A program made the position numbers and the translations under genes. This document shows positions 63,601-64,000 of a stretch of DNA of 64,000 nucleotides, one piece after another (the first letter of the stretch is position 1; each line of letters starts with the position of its first letter). Source of the DNA: an uncultured Mucilaginibacter sp. (GTDB taxonomy: Bacteria; Bacteroidota; Bacteroidia; Sphingobacteriales; Sphingobacteriaceae); the NCBI GenBank assembly GCA_903866915.1, contig CAIPPO010000080.1:26182-90181 (forward strand), read 5' to 3'. A model generated the notes under the pieces. The model was given only the letters and a program-made list of their open reading frames with translations. It did no database searches and was not told the DNA's origin.

Positions 63601-63999
63601 ACCGGAGCTGGAAGCTATGGATTGGTAGATAATAGTCCTTCGGCAAACAACCTATACCGTTTGCAGTCGCAGAACGTTGACGACCAGGTATCCTATTCTC
63701 CGGCAATGCCCATATCTTATTCGGGATTGAGCAACAGCCTCGCAAAAAGCAATATCAATGTTTACCCTAACCCCGCGTCTTCAACCATTAATCTTGGCAT
63801 TGCCACGGCATTGGCCGGCGCAGGCAAATTCAATATCCAGATCAGCAACAGTTCGGGTTTGATGATCCGTCAGGTTACTACGGCTTCTTTAACCTGGCAA
63901 ACGGATATAAGCAACCTGCAACCCGGAACTTACGTACTTAGGGTAATTGACAATAATAACCAATCCGAAATTGGCAATACCAAGTTCGTAAAAATGTGA
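60691..63999 (+). CDS. Large secreted repetitive protein with T9SS sorting domain
   Basis: 1102 residues from the ATG at 60691 (signal peptide MRLFTFITILIFFNILNASA); a GTG 8 codons upstream is less likely. After ATTYTWVGAATGNWNTAANW (a common opening of secreted Bacteroidota beta-helix proteins) comes a long low-complexity stretch (about 50-480) of Ser/Asn/Thr-rich repeats built on N-SGTF / NNSGGTFNDNG / FSGVNNSN words, typical of a beta-helix or adhesin stalk. Residues about 490-770 resemble the conserved LAGNPYPSTIDWQTYRTTAG-type region of T9SS substrates, and the final 80 residues (NVYPNPASSTINLGIATALA ... PGTYVLRVIDNNNQSEIGNT) form the Por-type sorting domain. Probably a surface adhesin or matrix protein. 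The stop codon is at 63997-63999, one base before the window edge. Confidence 0.92.
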   Translation: MRLFTFITILIFFNILNASATTYTWVGAATGNWNTAANWSPNTGYPGKTGSTDVAQFNNSTYNVTLTTPITLNNINQNSGTCTLTITTAGNSLTISSGINLANNNSSIKFLGSGAVTIASISFQNGDFLTCGSPTDATTNVSFGLASFITLPANGGNGIFNYGTLNFSFDVVTFGSASVLTNYSTGTVTTNFSIFQLSNNNNAINNYGVFNASLLNTFQLSNNPSYINNYAGATFSAGSSTFQLNGSGAVISNAGTFTTTGGCTFQLSGNDSYINNTSTGVFTDNGSTYTISGANSDCQLKNSGTYSTTSCSLTFSGSNNNLTNNSGGTFNDNGSSFVFSGVNNSNQLLNSGTFSGSGSNITLQGNNSNLTNNASSSFQVNGGGIITCTSTGSAVNKISNSGTFNAGTSNSSCEVILDNYTSIANNASGTFNVGSTSYIHYNSTSSHNCGISNSGTFTFQSDAYGTGAVDQIPQGLNNTVSGTFAVQRYLQGGAGYRAYRLLSSPVYVATVGSANVYSINYLKNAIYLTGTTTTGGFDNIVAANPTLYLYRENQTSPAFTTYLNSNFIGIKAINNATAYAYTMNDATYTANYNIPVGSGYLCFFRGNRSTSFASKTTSPFPVPENTTLSTSGTMNTGTITLRNWFNPGTTTLSYTLATPISYRGFNLAGNPYPSTIDWQTYRTTAGTGIYGNGISSSIYELNPKTQNYDVYQYGGAFTNHGSRYIVSGQAFFVLATGAASSVTFYETAKAVTQENTGLDLFMGKPNAQTASDQHLRLQIAMDTVNTDDTFIALGKNLNPQYNPQTDALYKNGSGKVALSSFSADNIGLAINQQPLPKGSETIKLNVNAQADGIYSLNLTELTGIPQLYDVWLMDAYKKDSLDMRHNLTYRFNVYTSDTGSFGANRFKLVIRENAALAYRLLGFNAVKTGSQQHQVKITWAAENEQNYTNFTVERSIDGGLSYQVIGSLASTGAGSYGLVDNSPSANNLYRLQSQNVDDQVSYSPAMPISYSGLSNSLAKSNINVYPNPASSTINLGIATALAGAGKFNIQISNSSGLMIRQVTTASLTWQTDISNLQPGTYVLRVIDNNNQSEIGNTKFVKM

Positions 64000-64000
64000 A

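Overview
The window looks like a chromosomal segment of a free-living Bacteroidota, most likely a Mucilaginibacter/Pedobacter-like member of the Sphingobacteriaceae. The reasons are two very large secreted proteins ending in type IX secretion (T9SS) sorting domains, a small PID-CTERM-like protein, several perfect TAnnTTTG promoter -7 boxes, paired fucosidases (GH95 and GH29), DUF2807/DUF5777/FKBP lipoproteins and many short dispersed intergenic repeats. The genus is an inference. No phage, plasmid, transposase, CRISPR array or rRNA operon was seen. The only RNA gene found is tRNA-Asn (18617-18690, minus).

Layout. 1-3.7 kb: the start of a secreted protein, a START-domain protein, and a LysR regulator divergent from an SbtA-type bicarbonate permease, with a strong inverted repeat between them. 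3.7-9.2 kb: a GH95 fucosidase, a one-chain iron-sulfur L-serine dehydratase and a GH29 fucosidase. 9.4-13.7 kb: an NmrA-like reductase with an AraC regulator, then an ArsR / AHSA1 / VOC operon with palindromic operators, a short DUF2784 gene and a secreted hypothetical. 13.9-18.6 kb: a 14-helix MFS carrier, a DUF1624 membrane protein, an esterase and an SGNH hydrolase. 18.6-23.6 kb: housekeeping genes (tRNA-Asn, PfkB kinase, cytochrome b5 fold, ECF sigma factor, murB, lpdA). 24-28.4 kb: tandem M1 metallopeptidases and a DUF2807 protein. 28.4-35.2 kb: a GT39 glycosyltransferase with a secreted partner, a repeat-rich stretch with no recognisable gene, a PQQ/cytochrome c dehydrogenase and a DinB protein.

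35.8-38.9 kb holds the segment most worth a second look: five tightly packed minus-strand genes coding for two haem c lipoproteins (one on a long Gly-Thr tether), a YceI carrier, a DUF5777 beta-barrel and a membrane-anchored OB-fold protein. This resembles an envelope redox or lipid/quinone module of unknown function. 39.2-43.7 kb is the 2-oxoglutarate dehydrogenase pair sucA-sucB, whose E2 carries two nearly identical lipoyl domains; lpdA lies 16 kb away. 43.8-51.2 kb looks like a photorepair island: cry-DASH on one strand, and on the other a TonB-receptor-like protein, an SDR-like protein, a TIGR01777 oxidoreductase and a class I photolyase. 51.2-55.3 kb has FKBP lipoproteins, MarR and gamma-glutamyltransferase. 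55.4-64 kb has envelope or secreted proteins: a small outer-membrane-like protein, a 1243-residue subtilisin with a T9SS tail, the PID-CTERM-like peptide and a 1102-residue repetitive T9SS protein ending one base before the window does.

Intergenic DNA is unusually rich in short repeats: a 175-bp unit in about 2.3 tandem copies at 31911-32315 with a diverged relative at 23909-23963, paired 'aagcgRgacgctt' hairpins, and short word repeats with inverted copies at 19784-19884 and 53416-53540.
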